Source of the DNA: Piliocolobus tephrosceles
Taxonomy: Eukaryota; Chordata; Mammalia; Primates; Cercopithecidae
Assembly (NCBI RefSeq): GCF_002776525.5
Contig: NC_045441.1
Location: 128,216,518 to 128,280,517, forward strand
Direction of reading: 5' to 3'
Length of the DNA: 64,000 bases
Shown: piece after piece, positions 35,196-46,379 of the stretch
Layout of the letters: every line of letters begins with the position of its first letter
Numbering within the stretch: position 1 is the first letter of the stretch
The notes under the pieces: generated by a model
What the model was told of the DNA's origin: nothing
The model's input: only the letters and a program-made list of their open reading frames with translations
The model's database searches: none
Position numbers and translations under genes: made by a program

Positions 35196-35485
35196 TTTTT
35201 GAGACAGGGGCTTGCTCTATCATCCAGGTTGGAGTGTAGTGGTGAGACCATAGTTCTCTGCTGCCTCAGACTGGGCTCAGGGATCCTCCAACCTCAGCCT
35301 CCAGAGTAGCTAGGACTATAGGTGTGCACCGCTGCACCCAGCTAATTTTTTTTTTTTTTTTTTGGTAGAGCTGGGATCTCACTATGTTGCCCAGGCTGGT
35401 TCTTGAACTCCTGAACTCAAGCAATCTTCCTACCTCTAGCCTCTTGAAATGCTGGGATTATAGGTGTAAGTCACTGCAACCAGCC
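35196..35485 (-). mobile_element. AluJ
   Basis: Diverged full-length copy. Confidence 0.88.
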
Positions 35486-35949
35486 AGAATACGGTTTTTA
35501 AAGCCTTCTTTTTTTTCAGAAGGAACAATCTCTATTAAGAAAAAACAAAACATTCTTTTGTTTTTTTGGTAAGGCAGAATATTTGTAAACCTACTAAAAA
35601 AATAAAAAACTAACAGCCCTCAAAGAGAGCCAATGAATAGATCTACTGTAGCTCTGTAGCAGAGAGTGGAGGATTCTCCTCTTCATGAGATTTTCTATCC
35701 TTAAGGAAAATCAACCCTAGTAGGAAATGCCAAAACTTAGTGCCTTGGCATTCCTTCAGCAACTCATGGCCCTGGTCGATGACAGAGACATGATTTCTAC
35801 AGTGGTTTCTAAGAACCTAGGGTCAATATCACTGTGTATCAGGGCTGAATTGGAGAAACAGAGACTCCAAAGCAGCACTCTAAGCTCCGGGCTGGATTAT
35901 CTTTAAAATAAACAAACAAACAAAAGCAGATTTAGCAAGATACAGTTTA

Positions 35950-36590
35950 CTTACTGTTGATAAAAAGAGTCAAACTCTGTAAAATAGTTGAAGAGATTTA
36001 TTCTGAGCCAAATATGAGTGACTAATGGCCTACAACACAGCCCTTGGGAGATCCTGAGAACACACGTCCAAGGTGGTCAGGCCACAACTTGGTTTTATAT
36101 ATTTTAGGGAGACATAAGGTATCAATCAATACAGGTAAGCTATACATTGGTTGGGTCTGGAAAGGTGGGACATTTATAAGTAGGGGCTTCCAAGTTATAG
36201 GCAAATTCAAAGATTTTCTGATTGGCAATTGGTTGAAAGAGTTATTATCAACAGAAAGGAATGTCTGGTTTACAATAATGGGTTGTGGAGACCGACGTTT
36301 CATTATGCACGTGAAACCTCCAGGTAGCAGGCTTACGAGAGAATAGATAATAAATGTTTCTTATCAGATTTAAAGAGTCTATTCTGTCCGTAATTCCAAA
36401 AGCGAGGAGGGTAGAATGAGGTATGTCCAGCTCCCACTTCCCATCATGGCCTGAACTAGTTTTTCAGATTAACTTTGGAACGCCCTTGGTTAAGAGGAGG
36501 GGTCCATTCAGATGTTTGTGGCGGGGGGTGGGCTTAGAATTTTATTTTTTGTTTACAGTACTATATAATTCACCTATTCAAAGTGTACAC
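35950..36590. mobile_element. Probable LTR-derived repeat, family unassigned
   Basis: The stretch (GAGTCAAACTCTGTAAAATA, then TTCTGAGCCAAATATGAGTG, then AGATCCTGAGAACAC) reads like a dispersed primate LTR repeat that I recognise by texture but cannot name. No terminal repeats or duplications were fixed. Confidence 0.35.
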
Positions 36591-36597
36591 TTCAATG

Positions 36598-36888
36598 CTT
36601 TTTTTTTTGAGATGGAGTCTCACTCTGTTGCCCAGGCTGGAGTGCAGTGGCGTGATCTCAGCTCACTGCAACCTCTGTCTCCCAGGTTCAAGCGATTTTC
36701 CTGCCTCAGTCTCCTGAGTAGCTGGGATTAGAGGTGCACACTACCATGCCAGGCTAATTTTTGTATTTTTAGTAGAGACGGGGTTTCACCATGTTGGTCA
36801 GGCTGGTCTCAAACTCCTGACCTTGTGATCCACCCACCTCAGCCTCCAAAAGTGCTAGCATTACAGGCATGAGCCACCGTGCCCAGCC
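36598..36888 (-). mobile_element. AluS
   Basis: Flanked by TTCAATGCTTTT on both sides. Confidence 0.94.
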
Positions 36889-37497
36889 AATTCAATGCTT
36901 TTTAATAAATTTTTATAGTCATACAATCATCAAAACCTGGATTATGTTTTATAGTCCCTCAGAATCCACTGATCCGTTGCAGCTGCAATGAAACTGCAAG
37001 TTCCAACTTTGCCTGTTACCTATGCAACCAGGTTTTGTGTACCTATGTTATGATGTGTTTCATAATACCATTAGAGCCGTAGTTAGGAATAATAACTTCT
37101 TCTCAAGTACACTCAATGTCATATTCTGCCCTTCATAACTATAGCTACAGTTCAAACAGCCTCTACCAGAATTTAGAGATTTAAAGCTATACCCAACTGT
37201 TGGAAGTCAGTGGTCGTTTCAATTGACTTACGAAATTCAGTAGGGTTGTTTATAGTATCATCAGCCCTTTAGACCCTGGCAAGAGGAGCCCTTGCTCTGG
37301 GCTCTGTACTGTGGCCACACCCTAAGCCAGGAATGAAAAGTCCATGGAGCTAAGGGGTCCTTGCACCTCACCTGACGATGCTGTGTGCCCAGGACTCTGA
37401 ATTCCCTGCTGATGCAACCCCAAGCCTGTTTCCACACCTGAGCAGGTATCTTCCTGGGGTCTGTCCTCCCTATAGGTCTATTAGAAAATGACAAATC
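36889..37497. other. Intergenic, no gene recognised
   Basis: Average composition; nothing identified between two Alus. Confidence 0.5.
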
Positions 37498-37798
37498 GGC
37501 CGGGCGCGGTGGCTCAAGCCTGTAATCCCAGCACTTTGGGAGGCCGAGACGGGCGGATCACGAGGTCAGGAGATCGAGACCATCCTGGCTAACACGGTGA
37601 AACCCCGTCTCTACTAAAAAATACAAAAAACTAGCCGGACGAGGTGGCAGGCGCCTGTAGTCCCAGCTACTCGGGAGGCTGAGGCAGGAGAATGGTGTGA
37701 ACCTGGGAGGCGGAGCTTGCAGTGAGCCGAGATCTGGCCACTGCACTCCAGCCTGGGCGACAGAGCAAGACTCCGTCTCAAAAAAAAAAAAAAGAAAA
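37498..37798 (+). mobile_element. AluY, Old World monkey type
   Basis: Flanked by AGAAAATGACAAATC on both sides; near-consensus. Confidence 0.96.
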
Positions 37799-38104
37799 AG
37801 AAAATGACAAATCACAGTTGAGTTGGGTGACTATAGCTTGAGTTTGTGGGCTGGGTGTCCACATACATGCACAAAGCCCTACATGGTGTGAGAGAGAACC
37901 TGGAGTGAGAAGAGATGGGTGTGCGCTGAGGGTTGGGGCTGGATCTCTCTGCACTGCCACATCCACAACAGAATTTTGAGAAGTCTGAGAATTCTAAATT
38001 GGAGCCTGACCTTCTTCTTAATGGTATATTTGTCAAGGTAGGAGGATAAAACATTTTATTGAACAGTTTGCTAAGCTGATTTAAAAATTTCCAACACTGA
38101 GCTG

Positions 38105-38396
38105 TATGGTATATGGACCTCCATATGTATGATTTCATTTATATTAAATGTCCAGAATAGACAAATATATAATGACAATAAAGAGATTAGTAGTTGCCAG
38201 AGGCTGGGAGGAGGGGAGAAATAATGAGTGATTGCTGACAGGTGTGGGGTTTCTTTCTGGGGTGATAACAGTGTACTGGAATTCAATAGTGATAATGGAT
38301 GCACACTGTGAATATACTAAAAGCCACTCACGCTTTAAAAGTGTGGGTTTTATGGTAATTTAAATGATATATCAAGCTATCACCAAAAATATACAA
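38105..38396 (+). mobile_element. Old L1 3' tail (L1M type)
   Basis: Same succession as the 12,880 copy (AAATGTCCAGAATAGAC, GTTGCCAGAGGCTGGGAG, GGGGTTTCTTTCTGGGGTGA). Cut by the solo LTR starting at 38,397. Confidence 0.65.
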
Positions 38397-39003
38397 TGGG
38401 AGTTCAGAAATGCCACCCCAAAGTATGATGCTATGACATGCTGATTACTTTGAACTGATGTCACTTGGGGAACAGCAGATGCAGGCAGAGGCTTTCTCTG
38501 AGCTCTGCTTATCTGCCTAAGACAGATCAAGGGATCCTCCAAAAGGAACTCAATTGTCATGAATCTCCTCCTCTGGAATCTTATCAACCAGGGACAGTGA
38601 ACTTGGATCACAGGAGGCGAGACCGGAGGTTGACATCATACCTAGACAGCCACCTCTTCTTCTGAGGACTGCTCCAAGAGAACCTTTATTACATGAGAGG
38701 CTTTTCACTTGCATAACAAGAAACCTTTGTTCACTATACACTTCCACCCCTCACATTCTCATAACAGGTGTCACCACTCCCCACCCAGAAGTCCAAAGTC
38801 CCTATTCCCCTCTGTACCTCAGGGTGCTATGTAAGTTTCAATCATCTGACCCTTCTTTGAATCTCACATTTGTGGGGCTTGCATGGGTATGTACATAATT
38901 TAGAATGGATTTCCTCTTGTTAATCTGTCTTATGTCAATTTAATTCATAGCCCAGCCAAGGAACTTAGAAGAGTAGAGGGAAGTCATTTTTCACTCCTCT
39001 ACA
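38397..39003 (+). mobile_element. Solo class I LTR (MER4/MER31-like, tentative)
   Basis: About 607 bp, from TGGGAGTTCAG to CTCCTCTACA. The 3' end (TTGTTAATCTGTCTTATGTC, then CAGCCAAGGAACTTAGAAG) resembles U5 of MER4/MER31-type LTRs as I recall them. The flanks ACAA / AGAA could be a decayed 4-bp duplication. It overwrites the end of an older L1 tail. Family call is from memory. Confidence 0.55.
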
Positions 39004-39330
39004 AGAATATTCTTCTGTAAAGAGGAGCTAGAAATAATTTTTGTTTTAAATTCAACCAAACATAGGGATAATTCTGAAATTTGGAACCAAAAGAATTATA
39101 AGTACATTACTGGTGAATTTGTGCTTATCTGAAATCTGTACATGTAGCTGTCTTTATGTATCTCTATATATTGATGGTTTTCTATATATATAATGAGTGA
39201 AGTAAGATATCTAGTCATTCATTTACTCACCAAGTAATTGCAGTGGGGTGGCAGGGACAGTGGGGGTTGTGGTGGTGGGTTGCCAGAGCATGAGAAATAT
39301 GCAATATAATCTAAGAAATCATACCTACCT

Positions 39331-39633
39331 GGCCAGGCACAGTGGCTCATGACTGTAATCCCAGCACTTTGGGAGGCAGAAGCAGGTGGATCACTTGAGG
39401 TCAGGAGTTCCAGACCAGCCTGGCCAACATGGTGAAATCCCATCTCTACTAAAAATACAAAAAATTAGCTGGGCATGATGGCACGTGCCTGTAATCCCAG
39501 CTACTCTGGAGGCTGAGGCAGGAGAATGACTTGAACCTGGGAGGCAGAGGCTGCAGTGAGCTGAGATTATACCACTGCATGCCAGCATGGGTGACAGAGT
39601 GAAACTCCATCTCAAAAAAAAAAAAAAAAAAAA
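39331..39633 (+). mobile_element. AluS
   Basis: Full-length with 20-A tail. Confidence 0.94.
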
Positions 39634-39769
39634 GAGACCTGCCTTCCATGAGCTCATGGTATACTTGAATCTCCATAGGCTATTCAGGAGGGTATGTAAT
39701 GTAACTCAACAATGCCACAATTACTTAAATTCACTTGGGAGAATTACCTGATTTTGCCCAACTTGTCAT

Positions 39770-40594
39770 TGTGAAAAAAAAAAAAAGAAAATTTCAGGAA
39801 CTTCCAAATTTATTATGCCAAAGAAAAAAGTCAAGCCGTGGAAACTGAGTCATGTAACATGGCTGTTTTTCTTCTCTGGTGCATGACTGTTGCTTCCTGA
39901 TCTTTTTGTTGATGTTATACATTAACTAGGCTCTCTATTCTTTATTCAAACCTAGACTAAACGACGTTGGAGATGGAGACTCTTGTGATTGTTAACTCTT
40001 TACAACAAAATGTTAAACAACCCCCTTAGAGTGTAATCAGTAGTAGTGAATTAAATCTTCTTTGTATATTATCCTTTTATAGAAAATGCTGGCCAGGCAC
40101 TGTGGCTCACACCTGTAATCCCAGCACTTTAGGAGGCCGAGGCAAGCAAATCACGAGGTCAGGAGATCGAGACTATCCTGGCTAACACAGTGAAACCCCG
40201 TCTCTACTAAAAATACAAAAAAAAAAAAAAAAAAATTAGCCAGACATGGTGGCAGGCACCTGTAGTCCCAGCTATTCGGGGAGGCTGAGGCAGGAGAATG
40301 GCATGAACCCGGGAGGTGGAGCTTGCAGTGAGCCAAGATCGTGCCACAGAACTCCAGCCTGGGCGACAGAGGGAGACTACTCCATCTCAAAAAAAAAAAG
40401 AAAGGAAAGAAAATGCTGTAATATGCAGTACACCTGTGGTTGCCTACATACACCACCCTCACCTTTCACTACATTGGGGAGCACTGATCACCATTCTTTC
40501 TTTGGTGTCTGTGTTTACCTGATGGCTGCTCTCACACTTTGCACTTCAATAAACTTTTAACTGGATCCTGAGCTGTTTGATTATTAGATTGACA
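39770..40594 (+). repeat. 5' LTR of the provirus (interrupted by an Alu)
   Basis: Starts TGTGAAAA and ends GACA. It aligns along its length with the 3' LTR once the Alu at 40,091-40,407 and its duplicate AGAAAATGCT are removed (about 498 bp). It keeps AATAAA at 40,548-40,553. Confidence 0.85.
40091..40407 (+). mobile_element. Alu inserted in the proviral 5' LTR
   Basis: Duplicates AGAAAATGCT (40,081-40,090; 40,408-40,417). Absent from the 3' LTR, so younger than the provirus. Confidence 0.96.
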
Positions 40595-41031
40595 TTTTGA
40601 TGATCCAGAGACTCTAAGCAGGCCTCCTGAGATCTATGCCTCTTTGCTGACATTCGGAGCTTTGGTGTCTACAGGAGCGGCTTTTGCTCATTCCCACCTC
40701 ATTGAAACTGGCAGGGGGCTCTGCCAAGGCTGCTCTCAGGTTTTGAATCTCTCTGGCTTTGACTGAGATTCAGACTTTACGCAAGCGATCCAGTTCTATG
40801 CTCCACAGAGCTGGAACTGAAGCTCTACTTTAAGACAGAAGTTTTGTTTGCTTGTTTTGCCTTTCACAGATTTATGACGTTCACGTTTCTTTGAAGTTAA
40901 GGTTTGTTGAACTACTTGCTAGACTTTGTATGGCCCTTTCTGTCATTTGAATTTGGTCAGAGAACAAAATAGGTTCTCTCTCTGAAAACAGAAACTGAAT
41001 GTTTGTGGCTTTAGGTAAATTCGTGGTTTTG

Positions 41032-41309
41032 GGCCAGGCCCAGTGGCTCACACCTGTAATCACAGCACTTGAGAGGCTGAGGCAGGTGGATCACTTGAAG
41101 CCAGGAGTTTGAAACCAGCCTGGCCAACATGGCAAAACCCCATCTCTACTAAAAACACAAAAATTAGCCAGGTATGGTGGCATGTGCCTGTAATCCTAGC
41201 TACCTGGGAGGCTGAGGCCAGAGAATTGCTTAAACCCAGGATATGGAGGTTGCAGTGAGCCCAAATCATTCCACTGCACTCCAGCCTGGGTAACCAAGTA
41301 AGACTATGA

Positions 41310-41338
<29 letters not shown>
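41032..41338 (+). mobile_element. AluS
   Basis: Inside the provirus leader region; 27-A tail. Confidence 0.93.
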
Positions 41339-41340
<2 letters not shown>

Positions 41341-41911
41341 TTGATTGTGGTCTGAAACTGGATCCAGGTTGGTGACCCAGGTTTTGGAGCTCAGTTAAAA
41401 TTGACATTTAAGTTTTCTTCTTGAGTGACCAAAAGTTCACAAAAGGGTTCATATGAGGACATAAGTCCCAAATGCAAAAGACCTTGTTCCTCCCAGAAGA
41501 AAAGCACCTTAGATGATTGAGGTCATGTAAGAATGTCAGAGTTCATAGCTTGGGATGTGTAACTATGCTCTAGGGAAATCTCAAAGAAGAATATGCAAGG
41601 AAATCTGCTTAACCCGGTGGGCACACATAAGGAATTGGGCTACCGGTGCTTTAAACCCCCAGAAATTTCTGGGTTTCATTGGGACACATAAGAGGGGAGA
41701 GGTGACTCATGGGTGAAACCTTGAGGAGTAATCACTATTCAGCAGCACACTAGACCCAAAACATCTTTCCCTTTCAATCTTTGGTCAGTTTAAAAGAGGA
41801 TACAAATTATGGTCAACTGTTCATTTAAAACAAAGTCCTCTTTAAGGGAGGACTCACTTTTGGAAACTCCAGCTAAATTTATGTACAAGACTTATGGTGT
41901 CACCTCCTGTC

Positions 41912-41951
<40 letters not shown>

Positions 41952-41952
41952 T
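41912..41952. repeat. (TA)n(CA)n microsatellite
   Basis: About nine TA units followed by about eleven CA units, within the provirus. Confidence 0.95.
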
Positions 41953-41995
41953 ACAACCTACGTACACAAATACGGGTGTATATGTGTCTGTTTTA

Positions 41996-42270
41996 TGAGG
42001 CAGGGTCTTGCTCTGTCACCCAGGATAGAGTGCAATAGTACGATCTTGGCTTACTGCAACCTCCACCTCCGGGGCTCAAGCAATCCTCCCACCTCAGCCT
42101 TCCAAGTAGCTGGCACCACAGGCACACCCCCATGCTGGGCTAATTTTTTTAGTTTTTGTAGACAGTCTCACTACGTCATCCAGGCTCATCTAAAACTCCT
42201 GAGCTCAAGTGATCCTCCTGCCTCAGCCTCCCAAAGTGCTGAGATTGCAGGTGTGAGTCATTGCACCTGC
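41996..42270 (-). mobile_element. AluJ
   Basis: Inserted in the gag-like region; preceded by a TA/CA microsatellite. Confidence 0.88.
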
Positions 42271-42404
42271 TACCTCCTGTCAGTGTTGGGAAAAATGGTC
42301 TTACTTGACCCAGGAAGATGCTGAATTACAATGGCCAAAGTGGAGTACTAGTGAAATGCCTAAGTTAGTTTGCTCACATGCACAATTAGAAAAAGTCAGC
42401 TCTA

Positions 42405-42722
42405 GGCCGGGCGCGGTGGCTCAAGCCTGTAATCCCAGCACTTTGGGAGGCCGAGACGGGCGGATCACGAGGTCAGGAGATCGAGACCATCCTGGCTAAT
42501 ACGGTGAAACCCCGTCTCTACTAAAAAAATACAAAAAACTAGCCGGGCGCGGTAGCGGCGCCTGTAGTCCCAGCTACTCCGGAGGCTGAGGCAGGAGAAT
42601 GGCGGGAACCCGGGAGGCGGAGCTTGCAGTGAGCTGAGATTGCGCCACTGCACTCCAGCCTGGGCGACAGAGGGAGACTCCGTCTCAAAAAAAAAAAGAA
42701 AAAGAAAAAGAAAAAGAAAAAG
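42405..42722 (+). mobile_element. AluY, near-consensus
   Basis: Duplicates AAAAAGTCAGCTCTA (42,390-42,404; 42,723-42,737). Tail of AAAAAG repeats. Very little divergence, so young. Confidence 0.96.
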
Positions 42723-43253
42723 AAAAAGTCAGCTCTAGAATTAAATAATATAATTTGGAGAGTTATTTCCAATGCTACCCAGAAGCATGCAAAAGCGGCT
42801 GTGACAGAGTTCTTTTCCTATAGAAAGAGAATGAAAAGCTCTCTAAAACTTTAATTCAGAAAAGCTGCTGAAACTGCTGCTTCTCCTCCTCCTGCTCCCC
42901 CTTCTCTCTATTCCTCCTTATCAGAACTACCTTGCCCAGACTGACCTTCTCTTCCTTCTCCTCCCCTTCCACCTGCTCCCACTTTTTTGGCTTCATTTCA
43001 TGAACATCCAGTATCTGGTAGAGGGAAACCTGCTTTAGTTTATCAACCATGCTCTAAGGTAGAACTTAAAGGCATAGTGAAATAATTCCCCGACTCTCAC
43101 CAGGATCCTATTGGTTTTGCTAGAGAATTTGAATTAAATATCTGAGCTTATGGCCCTGGTTATTCTGATTTATATCAACTAACTCATATGTGACTATCAG
43201 AAAGTAAAGCTAAAGATTAGACAGACAAGGCCCATTATAGAACTCTCTCAGAA

Positions 43254-43547
43254 GGCCAGGTGCGGTGGTTCACGCCTGTAATCCCAGCACTTTGGGAGGC
43301 CGAGGTGGGCGGATCAGGAGATCAAGACCATCCTGGCTAACACCTTGAAACCCTGTCTCTACTACAAATACAAAAAAAAGTAGCCAGGTGTGGCGGGCGC
43401 CTGTAGTCCCAGGTACTTGGGAGGCTGAGGTAGGAGAATGGCATGAACCCGGGAGGCAGAGGTTGCAGTTAGCCGAGATTGCGCCACTGCACTCCAGTCT
43501 GGGCGACAGAGCGAGACTCTGTCTCAAAAAAAAAAAAAAAAAAAAAG
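43254..43547 (+). mobile_element. AluY-like
   Basis: Full-length, 22-A tail; inserted in gag-like sequence with TCTCTCAGAAG / CTCTTAGAAG flanks. Confidence 0.93.
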
Positions 43548-44099
43548 ACAAAAGAAATCTCTTAGAAGACTTTCATAAATGCTCAGGACTGTAGGCAGAC
43601 ACACAAAACTGCAAAGGCTTTGCTTCAAGCCACTCCTCACTGTTTCAAAGAGTAGTTGACTGTAGTAAAATACAACAAGGTCAACAAAATCCAGATGAGT
43701 CAGTAATATCATATTTTGAGGGTTTGAGTAAACTTAAAAAATATTTGGGTTTATCTGAAGAAAGCTATGCTAATAATGAAAATGATACACTTCTCAATTC
43801 CAGTTTTATAAATGGATTAGATGAAGAATTAGCACTAATAATGAAAAGACAAAACCCTCGCTGGGCCACTTCTCAAACTCATAATTTGGTCAGTCTTGCT
43901 GACCAGTTGTCTCATAACTGAAGGTGAAACTGAGAAGGAGGCCAAACAAAAGAGCAAGGCTAATAAAATTATGAATTTACAGTGGAAACAAATGTCCACA
44001 CAATTTGGACCTTCAAAATATCCTTATAAACCCCCAAGTAGACCTAACTATACGCTTTCAATTAATTAAAAAAGCCTGATCACAGTAAAAAGAATTGTC

Positions 44100-44600
44100 A
44101 AAAACTAAAAAGGAAAGAACAACAGGTAGTGGCAGAAAATAAAAAATGGGGGTGCTCCATCGAACTTAAAGGGGCCTTTCCTTTTCTCCTTAATAACAAT
44201 CTGGGAGAAAAGAAACTCCCCTTACTGATTTCATCCCTCACTCTGTGGAAGCATTGCTAAACTCACAACACACTTAACATTATGCAATGGGTAGACTAGC
44301 TTCATAGGAAGTTTCACTTCTTTTAGCTTATCATGTGACCATCTCTGGATGTAATAAGCTAAATATTGCAACTCTTTTTCCTTCACTTTCAGATGAAACA
44401 CCACATAATTGCATAACTCTAACTGATAAACTTTTTTTCTCCTAGGACTGATCTGCAAGAGACTTTTCTTACTTAGGCTGATATTGTTTGCTTTACAGAT
44501 GGATGTCATTTAAAGGATGAATCTGGAACTTACTGTAAAGGTTTACGCAATAGTTTTCTTTAACAGAAGAAATAGAAAGTGCTTACCTTCCAGAAGCCAC
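44100..44600 (+). pseudogene. Degenerate pol-like remnant of the provirus
   Basis: Fragments resembling the end of reverse transcriptase and the start of RNase H (an FTDG-type motif near 44,490) with several stops. Protease, most of reverse transcriptase and integrase are absent, so much of pol has been deleted. Confidence 0.5.
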
Positions 44601-44604
44601 TTAG

Positions 44605-45080
44605 ATTCACTTCTGTCTTTGTACCACAACTGGGTATTGAAGATGTCATTCGCCATATACAGGTCCTAACCAATTACACACAAAAGTCCCTAAATGACAG
44701 CCACATGAATGTCTCATTGTTAAATAATGAAGTTACTCTCTTGAGAAGACTGTATTACAAAATTGTATGATCTTAGACATACTGCAGCCCAAGGAAGAAC
44801 CTGTGCTATGACAGAAACTGAATGCTGTGTTTATATCCCAGATTAATCAAATAATGTCACCAAAGTAATGACTGATTTGAAAAACTCTAATAATTAACCT
44901 TTCAGATCCAAAACACTCTCTAAGCTACCGGTTAAGTAGTTAATTTGGATCTTGGGGACCTTGGTGGCAAAAGCTGTTACGTATTTTAGGAATTATCATA
45001 GTTTGTGTTTTGTCTTGCCTTTGTCTACAGAGCTGTTATGGTATTTAACTGCAATTGGGTCAACACACAGCTGAGAAAAT
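44605..45080 (+). pseudogene. Degenerate env transmembrane-like remnant of the provirus
   Basis: Pieces resembling the transmembrane-subunit region of a class I env (cysteine-rich motif near 44,800, hydrophobic anchor-like stretch near 44,990-45,050), with multiple stops. The surface subunit is missing. It abuts the pol remnant near 44,600, which points to a large internal deletion. Confidence 0.5.
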
Positions 45081-45313
45081 TAGAACAAAGACTACTCAGG
45101 TAATTGTTTGATTGAAGAGGCAGCCATGTAGCCTGAATCAGGTTCCAGAACTACTTTCTCTTGTTGCTTTATAATTCGGACTTGGTCCTTTCCAATTTCC
45201 CCTCCTCCTTGGGATGTGACTGCCAGGAAGGAGCCTTCCTAGTGACATGAGGTTTGATCAAATACACGGCCTGAGAATATAATTCTTCTATAATGCTTTC
45301 TCCGAAAGCTTTT

Positions 45314-45329
45314 GAAGAAAAGGGGAAAA
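45314..45329 (+). promoter_or_regulatory. Retroviral polypurine tract
   Basis: GAAGAAAAGGGGAAAA, 16 uninterrupted purines immediately before the 3' LTR, the position of the plus-strand primer in retroviral reverse transcription. Confidence 0.8.
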
Positions 45330-45808
45330 TGTGAAAAGAAAATTTCAGCACCTTCCAAACATATTATGCCAAGAGGAAAAGTTAAGCCCTGTAAACTAAA
45401 TCACAGAACATGGCTGTTTTTCTTCTCTGGTGCATGACTGTTGCTTCCTGATCTTTGTGTTGATGTTATATATTAACCAGATTTTTTATTCTTTATTCAG
45501 ACTAAATGACGTTGGAGACAGAGACCCTTGTGATTGTTACCTCTTTACAACAGAATATTAAACATCCCCCTTAGAGTGTAATCAATAGTAGTGAATTGAA
45601 TCTTCTGTGTACGTTAGCCTCATCTAGAAAATGCTGTAATTATGTACAGCACCCCTGTTTTTGGCGATATAAACGACCCTCACCGTTCCCTACACCAGGG
45701 AGCACTGATCACCATTCTTTGCTGTCTGTGGTTCCCGGGATAGCCGCCCTCACACTTTGCACTTGAAAAAACTCTTTCAACTGGATCCCTGAGCTTTTTA
45801 GGCTGACA
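45330..45808 (+). repeat. 3' LTR of the provirus
   Basis: 479 bp, starts TGTGAAAAGA directly after the polypurine tract and ends GACA. Aligned to the 5' LTR, the polyadenylation signal AATAAA has become AAAAAA (45,766-45,771). A TATA-like GATATAAAC is at about 45,664. Confidence 0.85.
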
Positions 45809-45904
45809 TTAGTTAACTAACAAGATGTTAGTTGTTCAGTCTGTTAATTCTGAGGGGTTGACCAGAGGTCCTGAAAGGTCCCTTCCAACTCTAACATTTC
45901 ACGA

Positions 45905-45947
45905 TTTCGTGAATTTAAAGACTAAATTTCGTGAATTTAAAGACTGT
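45905..45947. repeat. 22-bp tandem duplication upstream of TTC26
   Basis: Two copies of TTTCGTGAATTTAAAGACT with a 22-bp period, about 600 bp before the TTC26 start codon. Confidence 0.85.
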
Positions 45948-46166
45948 ATTAACTGGGTTCCGGAGTAAGATAGATAAATTAAGTCATCCAATCGACAAAT
46001 ATTTATTACAGTTCTCTATTGTGTGTAGGTGTATCTGTGGAAATAGGAAACTTTATTTTGATGCACTCCTGCCTCCAAATCACAGAACTACAACTTCTTC
46101 AGCAGAAATTTTCCAAGCTTCCCGCACCAGCCAGAGACTAAGATTCTGCGGTGCACGCAGCCAAGG

Positions 46167-46180
46167 GTTGCTATGGAGTC
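46167..46180 (+). promoter_or_regulatory. Degenerate second X-box
   Basis: GTTGCTATGGAGTC matches the X-box consensus except at position 13 (T for A). It lies 280 bp upstream of the exact site, in the same orientation. Confidence 0.4.
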
Positions 46181-46379
46181 CAACGCGGGCCAAAACGGAA
46201 GTGTCCCTGAAAATTTCCTTCCCAGAAAACTTGCATTTGAAAAAAATGCCATTCCAATTCGCCTTTTCCTAAAGTAAACTCATAAATAGAGACACAACCA
46301 AACTTTCGCTCTCAGCACAGAGAACGACGCTCTCCTCCCAAGAGGAACCTCTGCTCTTCCGCGGCAGAAGCTGCACGGA

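Larger units (their letters stand above)
41809..44090 (+). pseudogene. Degenerate gag-like region of the provirus
   Basis: Short gag-like open stretches separated by stops and three Alus: an N-terminal piece near 41,809-41,900, a proline-rich piece near 42,850-43,060, and a capsid/nucleocapsid-like piece at 43,724-43,921 (65 codons open). A lysine-rich, zinc-knuckle-like remnant follows at about 44,060-44,110. Non-functional; assigned by general gammaretroviral gag character and position. Confidence 0.6.
39770..45808 (+). mobile_element. Class I (gammaretrovirus-like) endogenous provirus, degenerate, with both LTRs
   Basis: Two colinear, diverged LTR copies (39,770-40,594 with an Alu inside, and 45,330-45,808) bracket a 4.7 kb interior. 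A polypurine tract (45,314-45,329) directly precedes the 3' LTR. The interior reads gag-like, then short pol-like, then short env-like stretches on the plus strand, all with stops and frameshifts. It is broken by four Alus (41,032, 41,996, 42,405, 43,254). Most of pol and the env surface region are deleted. No intact viral gene remains. No clear target-site duplication is seen. Family not assigned. Confidence 0.85.
45809..46379. other. TTC26 upstream region
   Basis: Unique sequence between the provirus and the promoter, holding the 22-bp duplication and the degenerate X-box. The 3' LTR ends about 730 bp before the start codon. Confidence 0.6.
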
